Shown here: in pieces, positions 22,237-32,700 of the stretch
Position numbering within the stretch: the first letter of the stretch is position 1
How the letters are laid out: each line of letters begins with the position of its first letter
Assembly: GCF_905220415.1 (NCBI RefSeq)
Contig: NC_059542.1
Span: forward strand, 5,952,001 to 6,016,000
Length of the DNA: 64,000 bases
Origin: Colias croceus
Taxonomy: Eukaryota > Arthropoda > Insecta > Lepidoptera > Pieridae
Direction: 5' to 3'
Made by a program: the position numbers and the translations under genes
The notes under the pieces: generated by a model
What the model was told of the DNA's origin: nothing
The model's database searches: none
What the model saw: the letters and a program-made list of their open reading frames with translations, nothing else

Positions 22237-25200
22237 ATGTTAGATCCTGCGACTAGTGATGGAGTGGATTTAAAATCTTGCCGCATATGTTTAACAACAA
22301 AGAAACCACTATGTCCTCTATTTAGATATAAGTTATCAGGAAATTATGCCGAAATGTTAACAGCAGTAGCGGATGTAAAGGTAGGATTGAGTGAATACCC
22401 AAGTTTAATACAAAAATTTCATGTATTATACGACTTAAATGCGTTTATTTCTATCAGCAACAAAATTTAGTATCAACTTGTTAATGATCCTTTATATTTA
22501 AGGTTTTTCCAAATGATGGCCTTCCTGAAAAAATTTGTGTCAAATGCTGTACATCACTGGAAAAAGCATACCTTCTTAAAACAGTAGCTGAAAGGTAAAG
22601 ATGGAATCTTTTATTATCCATACTAATATTATAAATGCGAAAGTAACTCTGTCTGTCTGTTACTCAATCACGCCTAAACTACTGAACCAATTTGCATGAA
22701 ATTTGGTATGGAGATATTTTGATACCCGAGAAAGGACATAGGCTACCTTTTATTGCGAAATATGTACCACGGGCGAAGCCGGGGTGTGGACCGCTAGTTT
22801 ATTATATTCTAAATTATTTGTGGTAAAAATTACCATACTTTAAGGATTTGATAAATCTGTGTAAGTTTATATATCAATATTTTAATTTTTAGTTCTGTAC
22901 CAATCAAAATGTATAATATAACAGCGATAAGATAAATTTTACACTTGCAAAGCTTTTAAGTAAAATAACTATACTTTTTCAGATCAGACAGAAAAATGAG
23001 GAAAATTGTTGCCAGTTTAAAACCCAGCATAAACACAAAGAAGATAGCGTTTAACTCACTGACAGACATAAAAGATGAAATCGCTCCATTAGTGAAATCG
23101 GAACCAAAGTGGGAAATGGAAATTGACATTCTTGGCCCTAACAGTATTCCCAACACAGAAACTATTGAATGTAAAGATATTGTTATAGCCAATACTGTAA
23201 TAAGAAAAGTAGAAAATAATGAAAATAAAATTTCAGAACAGATTGATAGCTTTGATGTTAGTATTTATTTTATACTTTTACCATCATCTTAATATATATA
23301 AATCTCGTGTCACAATGTTTCTCCTCAATGAACTCCTAAACCACTTACCCGATTATAATAAAAATCGCACACCATGTGCAGTTCGATCCAACTTGAGAGA
23401 TAGGATAGTTTAAATCTCAAATTGTTTTAGAGAAAGCGGGCGAAGCCGCGGGCGGTAAGCTAGTAGTATTTAAAATACTACTATTATTTTTTTGTTTCAA
23501 AATATTATAATAGGTTAGTAATAAAAAAAATCAGCCATTTAAGAATTGAATATTTAAAGCAACTTTTTTGTCTTTTCACTCCATGCTATTTATGTTGATT
23601 TTAAAATGCCACATTACATACATATTATTTTTTTTTTAATAAAATCTTTGTAAAGAGAATCCTCATCAATAAAAATAATAATTCCATATTTCAGAATGAT
23701 TTCTTTGATGATGTAGGACATGATGATGATGATGACGATTACTTACCCCCTTTGGAAAAAACAAAAAGTAAATTTAAGAAACCAAAATTAAGTGACATAA
23801 AAGTTTTCAATAGTAAAGGTAAAAAAACTATAATAAGGAAAGTTAAAGTGGTGAAACATCTTCAGACATCGGATATAAAAAATGAAGGATCAGGCGAAGA
23901 TAAGAAAACTACATCAATAACCTGCTGTAGGTATTTAAACAAAACCATGTTTTTATACAGATAATATTCTTTTATAGCTTTAAGAACATGCTTTAATATT
24001 TTTTTTAATATCTAGTCCCAATTCTCAAAAATGGATCCAGAGGACCACCAATTCTTCTAAAGAGACCTAAAGATGCGACTTCATTGAAAGTACAAAACTT
24101 TCATCAAAAAAATTCAAGTAAACCAGTCGGGCGCTGCAGCAAACAAGTATCATCTGGGAAACAGAGAGAAAAAATGGTGTGTCCTGTATGTGGCATTTTG
24201 ACATATACACTGGGAAATCATATGGCCACTCATGAAGGTATTTAATATTTATTGATATTAAAGTACATTATCATATTATAGTCTTTTACAATTATATAAT
24301 TTTTAAAATCCAGTTGCTGGTATGTTACTTAACCACCTTTTAGCGCAGCGGGGGAAGCTTGCGCATATAAAAAAATGAACTAAAACTTTATGCGCATACT
24401 TTCCCCCCACCACTTTTTGTCCAAGAAGTTTGCCAGGAGGCAATATCTAGTATAAAATCAGTGTAATAAGTATTATATCTTTCAGAAAAAAAGAAATTTA
24501 ACTGTTCACAATGTGCACGGACATTTACACATAAAGCAAATTTACTTATTCATCTTAAACAACACTCTGGTATAAAGGATCATATTTGTGAAGTTTGTGG
24601 TGCAGGCTTTTATACGCAGAAGTCATTATTAAGGTAATAAGGCAAATTATTATTTATTTCATTATTTCAATTTAATGAAAAAATCGCCATTCTAAACTAA
24701 TTTTATCTTTTTTCTTTATTAAATTTCAGACATAATTTAATACATAAGGGAGAGAGGCCTTTCCAATGTGATCTATGTTCTAAAAAGTTTATTGCAGTGA
24801 GTAAAGACATTTTAACTTGTATGACACAAAAATCTGAAATAGTTACTTTGTTTTGACTTTAAATACTTGTAATATGTATAATTTTTAAATTTCACGAAAA
24901 ACATTTTTTTTTATATTTTAGCGATGCGACCTCACACGTCATTTACGTATTCACGCTGGTTACAAGCCATATAAATGTAATGCGTGTACTATGTCGTTCA
25001 ATGCTAAGCACCAGTTGCAGAATCACGAACGCATGCATACTGGAGAGCGGCCTTATAGTTGCGAGGTACTTATTTCATTACATTTCTTTCATTCCTTTGA
25101 TTACTTTCTTATTATTTTTGGTTGTCTATAGCAATTATATATTTTGTCAGTTCCGCTACGAAAACTTCATAAAATGAAAATATATAATAATATATATATA

Positions 25201-25911
25201 TAGCTTTCCGCCCGCGTTTCCAAAGATCCCGCATAATTCCCATTCCCGTGGGATTTCCGGGATAAAACCTATCCTATGTGTTAATCCAAGTTACCCTCTA
25301 TATGTGTGCTCTAAATTTTATTGCAATCGGTTTCAGTAGTATTTGCGTGAAAAAAGTACCAAACATGTATGTTTGTACACACATACATCCTCACAAACTT
25401 TCGCATTTATAATATCAGTAAGATAGCTGCGTTCTGCGGTTTCACCCGCGTGGCTCCGCTCCTGTTGGTCTCAGCGTGATGATATATTATAGCATATAGC
25501 CTTCGTCGATAAATGGGCTATTTAAAACCGAAAGAATTTTTCTAATCGGACCAGTAGTTCCTGAGATTAGCGCGTTCAAACAAATAAACAAACAAACTCT
25601 TCAGCTTTATAATAATGGTACTTATAGATATTTTGGCGGTTAGTTGTAATTTAGGCCAATTTATACATTTCCAGGTGTGCAACGTCTCGTTCAGTTATAA
25701 AGTTAATTTGAACAATCACGTGTTTAAAACGCACGGTATCAACTTAAAGTTCAAATCGATACACACGGTAACGGAAGACGTGTTACGTCGTGAGATGGGA
25801 ATGCTGAATGAGGCGAGAGACGCAATCGCTCACATAATACCGCATCTCACAGAAGTACCGACGCCGGGAGCGCATGAAACAGTTCACCATACATCCGATT
25901 ACAATGTATAG
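22237..25911 (+). CDS. ZAD-C2H2 zinc-finger protein (9 exons, 519 aa)
   Basis: Predicted nuclear DNA-binding protein of the insect ZAD family; its target is unknown. Exons: 22237-22380, 22503-22594, 22983-23256, 23695-23926, 24016-24237, 24486-24633, 24730-24796, 24922-25065, 25675-25911; the total (1560 nt) is in frame. The N-terminal ZAD zinc-coordinating pairs are CRIC (residues 15-18) and CVKC (exon 2). An acidic and then basic linker follows (DDDDDDY, FKKPKL). Six C2H2 fingers lie in exons 5-9: one short (CPVCGILTYTLGNHMATH), then five with HxGxRP/KP-type linkers (KGERPF, AGYKPY, TGERPY). Exon 4 was ended at a GTAGGT donor because the stronger GTATTT site four bases on breaks the frame. 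Introns 2, 3 and 8 hold Helitron-like copies. The gene is a paralogue of the one at 29759-35118. Confidence 0.9.
22616..22798 (+). mobile_element. Helitron-like non-autonomous element
   Basis: Close copy of 9885-10057: starts TCCATACTAATATTATAAA, ends CGCTAG followed by T. It lies in intron 2 of the zinc-finger gene. Confidence 0.75.
23287..23462 (+). mobile_element. Helitron-like non-autonomous element
   Basis: Ends GCCGCGGGCGGTAAGCTAG and starts near TCTTAATATATATAAATC, about 30 bp after the exon 3 donor of the zinc-finger gene. Confidence 0.65.
25195..25615 (-). mobile_element. Two adjacent degenerate Helitron/SINE-like copies
   Basis: The first (to about 25430) is an inverted member of the repeat group whose start reads TACTAATATTATAAATGCG. 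The second (about 25430-25615) is another common lepidopteran repeat with CGATAAATGGGCTAT and CGCGTTCAAACAAA motifs, also seen at about 39660-39765. Both lie in intron 8 of the zinc-finger gene. Confidence 0.6.
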
Positions 25912-26010
25912 CGAAAGTCAGTGTTTTATTTTATTTTCATATAAACATTAATAATGGAATTTCAAAATAATTTGTGTAATTTAGTGCCCAGTAATTTAAC
26001 ATTGCTAGCA

Positions 26011-26016
26011 ATTAAA
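26011..26016 (+). promoter_or_regulatory. Candidate poly(A) signal of the plus-strand zinc-finger gene
   Basis: ATTAAA about 100 nt after the stop codon at 25911. Confidence 0.45.
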
Positions 26017-26235
26017 TTCGTGTTAAATTTTCGCAAAATAATTAGGATAGTTTTTCTGTTTTTAATACTGGCAATAATTAAATTTTGTATGGTTAAATTA
26101 TACCATTGGTGTTCAAAACTTAGTGTAAAGTAATTAAAGTTCAATAAGTAATAATTATATTTCGTTTAATTACAGAAACAGTCCATAACAATTAAGATTC
26201 TTCACAATGTATTTAAATAGTATTAAAAAATGATA

Positions 26236-26241
26236 TTTATT
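26236..26241 (-). promoter_or_regulatory. Poly(A) signal of PTTH
   Basis: AATAAA on the minus strand, about 55 nt past the PTTH stop codon (26295-26297). Confidence 0.7.
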
Positions 26242-26294
26242 CATGGCAAGTTCCAAACATTTCAAAAATATTCATCTGTTTAAAATTGTATTAT

Positions 26295-28001
26295 TTAGTA
26301 GCGTTCTCGATAGTCATTTGTACAAAAACAAGCTATAGTAATAGGCTTTTTAACAGCGACCCAATGTTTTCTGATTTCGTCCGGTAACTCTTCCGATGAA
26401 TCTTCATCCAAACGCTCTTTCTTTTTTAATACAGTAATCTGTGGAAATTAAAATAAAATAAATAAACTTAGTCCCAAATCAAATTTTAAGTTTTCCTCAT
26501 ATCATTTAAATATTATACAGAAAAACTTCGTTATATTAAAATGCAGAACAGATAAATTCTATATTCTTTTGACCAGCTACCAAGGTAAAAATGACAAAGT
26601 GAATTTTTACGACACCATTCAATACTTACATTGTACATACGTATTTGGCAACCAAAATCTGACGAACAGAGATCCTTATTGCATATTCTACTTTCTATGG
26701 TACTGGGCACATACTGGGGACCGAGGTATCTTAACTCTCCCTAAAATTAAAATAAACTTTAACATCCAATGCCTATCCACTTATAATAATTAATCATTTT
26801 CTTATATGTATATCAAACTCACTCGTTCTTCACAACTGCAGGGTATTTCATGTACGCCCCTCTGAAATTTTTTCATTCATTAATAACATGACAAAAAAAT
26901 TGATTATCAACTAAACTTTATTATAAGTACTCACATTATATTTATTCACCTTTATATTACCACGTTTTCTTGTTCTCGTTTCAACTGATTTGTCTAATAA
27001 GATTATATCATTACGTATCATATTAGCGTAGTCGACGATTAAAGCTGGTAATTCTTCAGGGTTGGTGCGTGGGCTTAGTAATTCAGTGGCGTATGCTACA
27101 CCGATATTGTCACTTTCTGGGACATCATCGTTTGCCCTTTGTACGACGTAGTTCTGTCTCGTATGTGTCCTTTGATTTTCCACCATGAATTCGTCAACAT
27201 TCGTCTTCTTTAATGCCACCATGGGTATCCACACTTGAATAAGTAGTAAACAAGTAACACATAATTCTATCAAAATAGAATGCCGGACCTGTAAATTGAA
27301 GAATAATGTTAATGTGTTCGTCCTACCAGTCATGACCTACGGAGCCGAGACGTGGACACTGACAATGCGACTGGTCCACCAACTCAAAGTCGCTCAGCGA
27401 GCTATGGAGAGAGCTATGCTCAGTATTTCTCTGAGGGACCAAGTTCGAAACGAAGTAATTCGTCAGAGAACATAAGTAACCGACATAGCTCAACGAATTA
27501 GCAAGCTGAAGTGGCAGTGGGCCGGTCATATGTGCCGCAGAACGGTCAACCGCTGGGGCACACATGTCTTAGAGTGGAGACCGCGACCCGGCAAACGTAG
27601 CGTAGGCCGCCCTGCTACACGGTGGAGTGACGACGTCCGCAAGGTTGCTGGCCATAACTGGCGGCAAAGAGCCAACGACCGGGCTCAGTGGCGTGCATTA
27701 GGAGAGGCCTACGTCCAGCAGTGGACATCGAAAGGCTGATGATTGATTGATTGATTGTTAATGTGTATTCTGTAACTGCGGCGTTCTTATGTTAAATACA
27801 TTTACCACTATCTTTCCTTAAGATAAGATTCGTTAAAATATCACTGAAAACCGTCGCCCACGTGGTATTTGTTAAAAGATTATTTATTTTTCAATATTTA
27901 GAATAAGTCGTGTTACGTCGAAAATCTAGAATTAAAATTAAAGATGAAAATATAACAATGATAAAAAGTTACCTACAAAAATAAAAATAAAATCTTACCA
28001 T
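26295..28001 (-). CDS. PTTH: Prothoracicotropic hormone precursor (5 exons, 216 aa)
   Basis: PTTH is the brain neuropeptide that drives ecdysone synthesis in the prothoracic gland through the receptor kinase Torso. Coding exons: 28001-27999 (the ATG alone), 27288-26935, 26861-26823, 26740-26630, 26438-26295; the total is 217 codons with stop. Exon 2 begins with a hydrophobic signal segment (ILIELCVTCLLLIQVWIPMV) and contains the strongly conserved PEELPALIVDYANMIRNDI block, then the processing site RTRKR. The predicted mature chain starts at Gly-111 (GNIKV) and is 106 residues, close to the silkmoth hormone. Seven cysteines at 127, 129, 152, 157, 163, 206 and 208 match the cystine-knot pattern, six for intrachain bonds and one for the dimer. 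Oddities: the Cys-152/157 loop is short, and the NxT sequon is at Asn-169 instead of the silkmoth position. Intron 1 holds an RTE-type LINE fragment. Confidence 0.97.
27318..27755 (+). mobile_element. RTE-type LINE 3' fragment in PTTH intron 1
   Basis: Encodes the C-terminal part of an RTE/BovB-like ORF2 (TYGAETWTLTM, KLKWQWAGHM, GRPATRWSDDV, GEAYVQQW), broken by an in-frame TAA near 27474. The tail is (TTGA)n, typical of RTE elements. An 11-bp duplication TGTTAATGTGT flanks it at 27307-27317 and 27756-27766. Confidence 0.85.
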
Positions 28002-28059
28002 GACGATCTTCAATGTCAAGGACTAGCAAACGAATAATGCTGGAGAAGATATTCCTCGC

Positions 28060-28067
28060 CTTTTATA
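28060..28067 (-). promoter_or_regulatory. PTTH TATA box
   Basis: TATAAAAG on the minus strand, 59-66 nt upstream of the PTTH ATG. Standard spacing puts transcription start near 28030-28035 and leaves a 5' UTR of about 30 nt, consistent with the short first exon that ends in the ATG. Confidence 0.75.
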
Positions 28068-28534
28068 CTTTTATTAGATTGATAGGTTTAAGAAAGCTCC
28101 ATTAACACCCCCAGCTGAAATAGATACCTCTGCTATTGTATTCAATAATGGACATACAATTTACCTTTGTTCTCAAATAAGAATTATCTTGAAAAGCGTC
28201 CAGTTTCCATTCATGAGTTATATTATATTGAACATATCTCATTGTTGTACTTTTGTCTTATAGCGTTATAAGTACGTACCTGTGTCTATAATCCATTAAC
28301 TTTTAATTATTTTTTTATAAAAAAACTCCAAATGAAATTACAATATTATCTCTGATAGAAAACCGTGAGTATATTTAAATACTTCTATATTTTCTGATAC
28401 TGTTGTATTATCTAGTGACATTAGAATTTCTTGCTACACTTAGTCACCGGTAAATTACCTGTATAAAGTAGATAAAATATTTGTATACCACCGCTAAATT
28501 TTTATGGGCATTCCTGAATCCTGATGTTAATTTT

Positions 28535-29390
28535 AATAAAGTCCTAGCTGTACCGGCTAGCGTTGTTCTGCCTTATTCTCATCATATAGGTGTATGAAAA
28601 ACAGATGGCCGATTCTCAGACCTACCCGATATGCATACAAAATTTCATGAAAATCGGTCCAAATGTTTCGAAGGAGTATGGTAACTAACTCGTTTTAAAC
28701 TACTTTATGGAACTAAATCGTTTTAAATATTATTATAATTTATTATTATTTTTCATCTGTCAACATTAAGTAAAAATTTTCTTTTGTAACTAATTACTAT
28801 TGAACTATTCTGATGTAATGTATCGGGAAGGCACAGACTCCTGAAACACAGCGAAAGCTATATTGGGAGTCTGGGGTCTATATTCTGATGTAAGGAAGCT
28901 TGTTCAATAAATGATTTTTATTTTTTATTTTTATTTTATAACACTGTGACACGAGATATTTATAGAGATCTATTTCTTATAATATTATCACTAACGCGCC
29001 TTTAAACTTCAAACTTTTAAGTTATTGTTATTAGTTAAGGTGGCTAAGAATTATTTGCTTGCTCATAAGCTCAATTAACTGGAAACTGTTTTTATGTGAT
29101 TGTTATCAGCTATACATATAATAAATCTGTAGAAGGGTCAATTCTGTACATTGAAAATATTGAAAAGATAAATAGCAGGGGGTGTTACTGGATCGATACC
29201 AAGCCCAAATATGTGATTAAAAAAATTTTTGTCTGTCTGTCTGTCTGTATGTTCAGGCATCACGTGAAAACTAACGGTTCGATTTCGATGAAACTTGGTA
29301 TAATTATACCTTATTATCCTGGGCATAAAATAGGATACTTTTTATCCCGGAAAAATACGTAGAAAAAAAATAAATCGTAATTTTTCTTAA
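28535..29390. repeat. Repeat debris between PTTH and the minus-strand zinc-finger gene
   Basis: Holds an RTE/SINE-like piece (about 28570-28700), a LINE-3'-end-like piece ending in an AT-rich tail (about 28825-28935) and the left part of a repeat (about 29110-29360, with GTCTGTCTGTCTGTCTGTATG) that also starts the element at 36792. No gene is seen. Confidence 0.5.
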
Positions 29391-29395
29391 TTTTT

Positions 29396-29589
29396 CTGAT
29401 TTACACAGGGTCAGTAGACAAGTCAGTAGACAAGTCAGGGTCAGTAGACAAGTCAGTCGCGGACTTTAACTGTTTACATAGACTTCAAGCCTCTGTACTG
29501 ACTTAAAATCTGTTTACACAGGGTTTTTTTTCGGGTCAGCAATGATTTGCCTCGAATTTGTAGTCAGTTACTGACCCTGTGTAAATCAG
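29396..29589. mobile_element. MITE with 22-bp inverted ends
   Basis: Ends CTGATTTACACAGGGTCAGT and its complement; an internal tandem of AGTAGACAAGTCAG lies near the left end. The target duplication is unclear. Confidence 0.75.
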
Positions 29590-29632
29590 CACTTATGTTA
29601 GGTAAAAATGGAAACAAAAATTCAATTTAACA

Positions 29633-29638
29633 TTTATT
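29633..29638 (-). promoter_or_regulatory. Candidate poly(A) signal of the minus-strand zinc-finger gene
   Basis: AATAAA on the minus strand about 120 nt past the stop at 29759. Confidence 0.55.
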
Positions 29639-29758
29639 TAAGTAACTAACTAATTTTTTACCGACAGATGTTGCGTTGTCAGACAGTGTGACAAATCAAA
29701 ATATGTATTTAAAATCGATGTTAAATTTTCAAGGAAAATTATTACATACTTAAGTATT

Positions 29759-32700
29759 TTAAAAATCAATTGCCATTTTATTTTCGATCAAAAACTTAAT
29801 TGCCATTTCAAAGGCCATTGCCGCTTGCGGCCCTTTATAGGGATTTGATATTTCGTTGATTGTTAAACCACTTTCCACTTTGAATAATAAGTCCTTCATT
29901 ATAGCTCTTTCATTTTGCATAGTTTCTTCATCCATAACATCTATTTTCCTGTGTTTCAGAAATATTCCATGTTTGTTTAAACAGTGCCTGGTAAAATCAC
30001 GTTTGTAACTGTAAGGCTGTGAACAGATCTGAAATAGATGGATTTTTTTTACATTAAACTGAAACGTGCTTAAACTCAAATTCAAACATTTATAAAAACT
30101 ATTGAATCGTCTTAACGTAGATTAACCATTTACCACCGATTCGGAAAACAGTGACTACAGAGAAGAACCGGCAGGATTTCATAAAGATGAAAATAAAATA
30201 AATATATTATGTCCATGCTATAGTGGTGAGTGAAATTACTTTAGGTATTTAATATTATTATACTAACTTTACAATTGAAAGGCCGCTCTCCGGTGTGCAC
30301 ACGCTCGTGGTGCCTTAGTGCTGATTTAGTTCTGCACCCCCATCCACACACTTCACACTTACACATCGGAATTGTGTGTATAAGCTTGTGACGGTTTAAG
30401 GCACTAAGCTAAAAAAAAGGTTATTAACAAAACGTTTATCTCTACGAAGTTACATAATTTTGTATCTTTTTCAATTCATGTAATTCTCCAGAGTCCAGAT
30501 ATCATAAATTTTACAAGATATACTTAGGCTGGTTGCAGAGCATGACCGACCATACGCACGCGTATTGTCATGCGCATTAGTGTTAGTCATACAATAATTG
30601 TTGATGCGTATCGTCAGGACCGACGGTACGCACTGACGGTCGGTCAAGCTCTGCAACCAGCCTTACTCTTCTTAGAAATTATTAAAGCATTCTATTATTT
30701 ATCCTATTAACTAATTTAATGATGGTAAGTAGCGATGTATGAATGGGCATTTCTGTCTGGATAGAGCGTAGGTATTCATATTCAAATATCTTACGTTTCT
30801 TATGTTAAAAAATATAGAGATGATATATCGATACACATTTATTTTGCTACATCTAATTATTTTTATATCAGAGATGGGGAATCCCCGATGTTCGATACAT
30901 ATGGAATATATTAAATATATCACGTTATCATATTTCGCCGAATATAGATATGATTCAGTCATATTTGGTGATAATACACATTGAACACCATTTTCATCTT
31001 CGTACAGTTTCTTATTACTAACTTAATTGTGATATAATTACTAACCCGTTTAAAATCCCTTTGACAAATATCGCAAACATGTGGCCTGTTTGCTGCGTGT
31101 GATGTCATGTGACTAAAACGCATAAAAATCTATGTTAAAGATAGATAATTGAATGTACATAGTAGGTAATGGTAAGATTAAAAAAAATGTAGGAATTAAT
31201 TTTAAACACACAAGGAATCATTTGAATTTAAATTTACCGAGTAGATTATTGCATGATACAGAGCATAGTATAAAGAGAAAAGTAAGTATTTTCGAGCTAA
31301 GGTATATCGCGCCGATTGTATGTACGCGAAGCGCTTGGCCTCACTTCCCGTTCATATGTGCGTACGCAAGCTTGACGCACGCACATAACGCCGCTCAGCC
31401 GCGCCTGTACAATAATTGTTTAAAATATCAATGTGACAAGTGACAATCGTGCGCCTCGCGAGTTTAGGTACCTACCGTGCTCTCCTAGACGCCGGCCGGG
31501 AGTCGGCCTTCTTTTCTCTTTATATTATGTTAATTAAAATGAAACCTTTATGTATTATTTGTTGTAGAATAAATAAATTTCAGTAAGAAAAAATATCGCA
31601 ATCGAGACCCTTGCGTACACTGTTCATCCTATTTTATGTTCAATAATCCTCTTTTGTCTTCAAAATGTAGCAGTAAATATGTATATCAAAGTAATATTAT
31701 TTAAATTACCTAATAAGGGCTGTCTGTTGTGCAAAAACCGCAGTACAATGGTCACATTTATATTCAACGTCTGGATCTGAAAAATGTATCTTCATATGTG
31801 CCTTCAAGGGCCCTCGAGTAAAAAATGCTTTATTACATTTTTCATATTCACATTTAAACTCTTTTACACCTGAAAAATGATAAAATTAAATGATTTCTTC
31901 TTTATTGCATTTTGGGATTCATTCGTACCAGCGCTTCCCGTAGTTCTACTAGTTTTTCGCCCGCACTGTCTTAAACTCAACAAATTAAATATTAAAACCA
32001 CCCTCTAGAACCATGCTATTTGATGAAAACAACTAAAATAGGTCAGTTGTTTTTGAGTTCTTTCCCAGCAGACAGATGCGGCGGAGGACGTTTTTTTATA
32101 TGAAGTACTTTGCAATACTGTATATAAGAAACATATAAAAAATAATAGTTATAAAAATTTATTAAAAATGAATTACCTGTATGAATAAACATGTGTGAAT
32201 GTATATTTTTTGTCAATTTTCCACATTGAGAACAAATTATTTTTCTTGCACGGTTCGGTTTTGGCGGTCGTTTCGTTCTTACAGATTTCGATGTTATATC
32301 GCGTAAAAATACAGGCTTAATACAGACTTTAGTACATTCAGATTTTTTGTCGGTATTATCGTTACCTATAAGAGTTAAGAAATTTTGCACGCATTTTAGA
32401 ATACATAAATATATAAACTGCAGTAGAAGCGCGGCATGCGCGTAAAACACGTTCCGTCTGAAGTCAGCTTATTAGCCGGGTTGCGTTTAGTCGGTTACGT
32501 TGCTAACTCTTTACGGCTAATGGTTTACATTTAATATTCTATCTTCGTCTTACTAGGGAGAACCTGAATGTGTACGTTACTATGTTTGGGTGTGTAGATA
32601 ACATGGAACGGCTTTTAGGCTGGTTGCAGAGCTTGACCGACCATCAGTGCGTACGTCAGTCGCGCTTGTCATATGTATGGAAATTCATAAAACGGTTCAT

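Noticed and set aside
23927..23964. Longer exon 4 of the plus-strand zinc-finger gene using the GTATTT donor
   Set aside because: It puts exon 5 out of frame with an early stop; the GTAGGT donor four bases earlier keeps the frame.
27318..27739. Small gene with a GRPATRWSDDV motif inside PTTH intron 1
   Set aside because: It is the C-terminal end of an RTE-type LINE with a broken frame, a TTGA tail and a target duplication.
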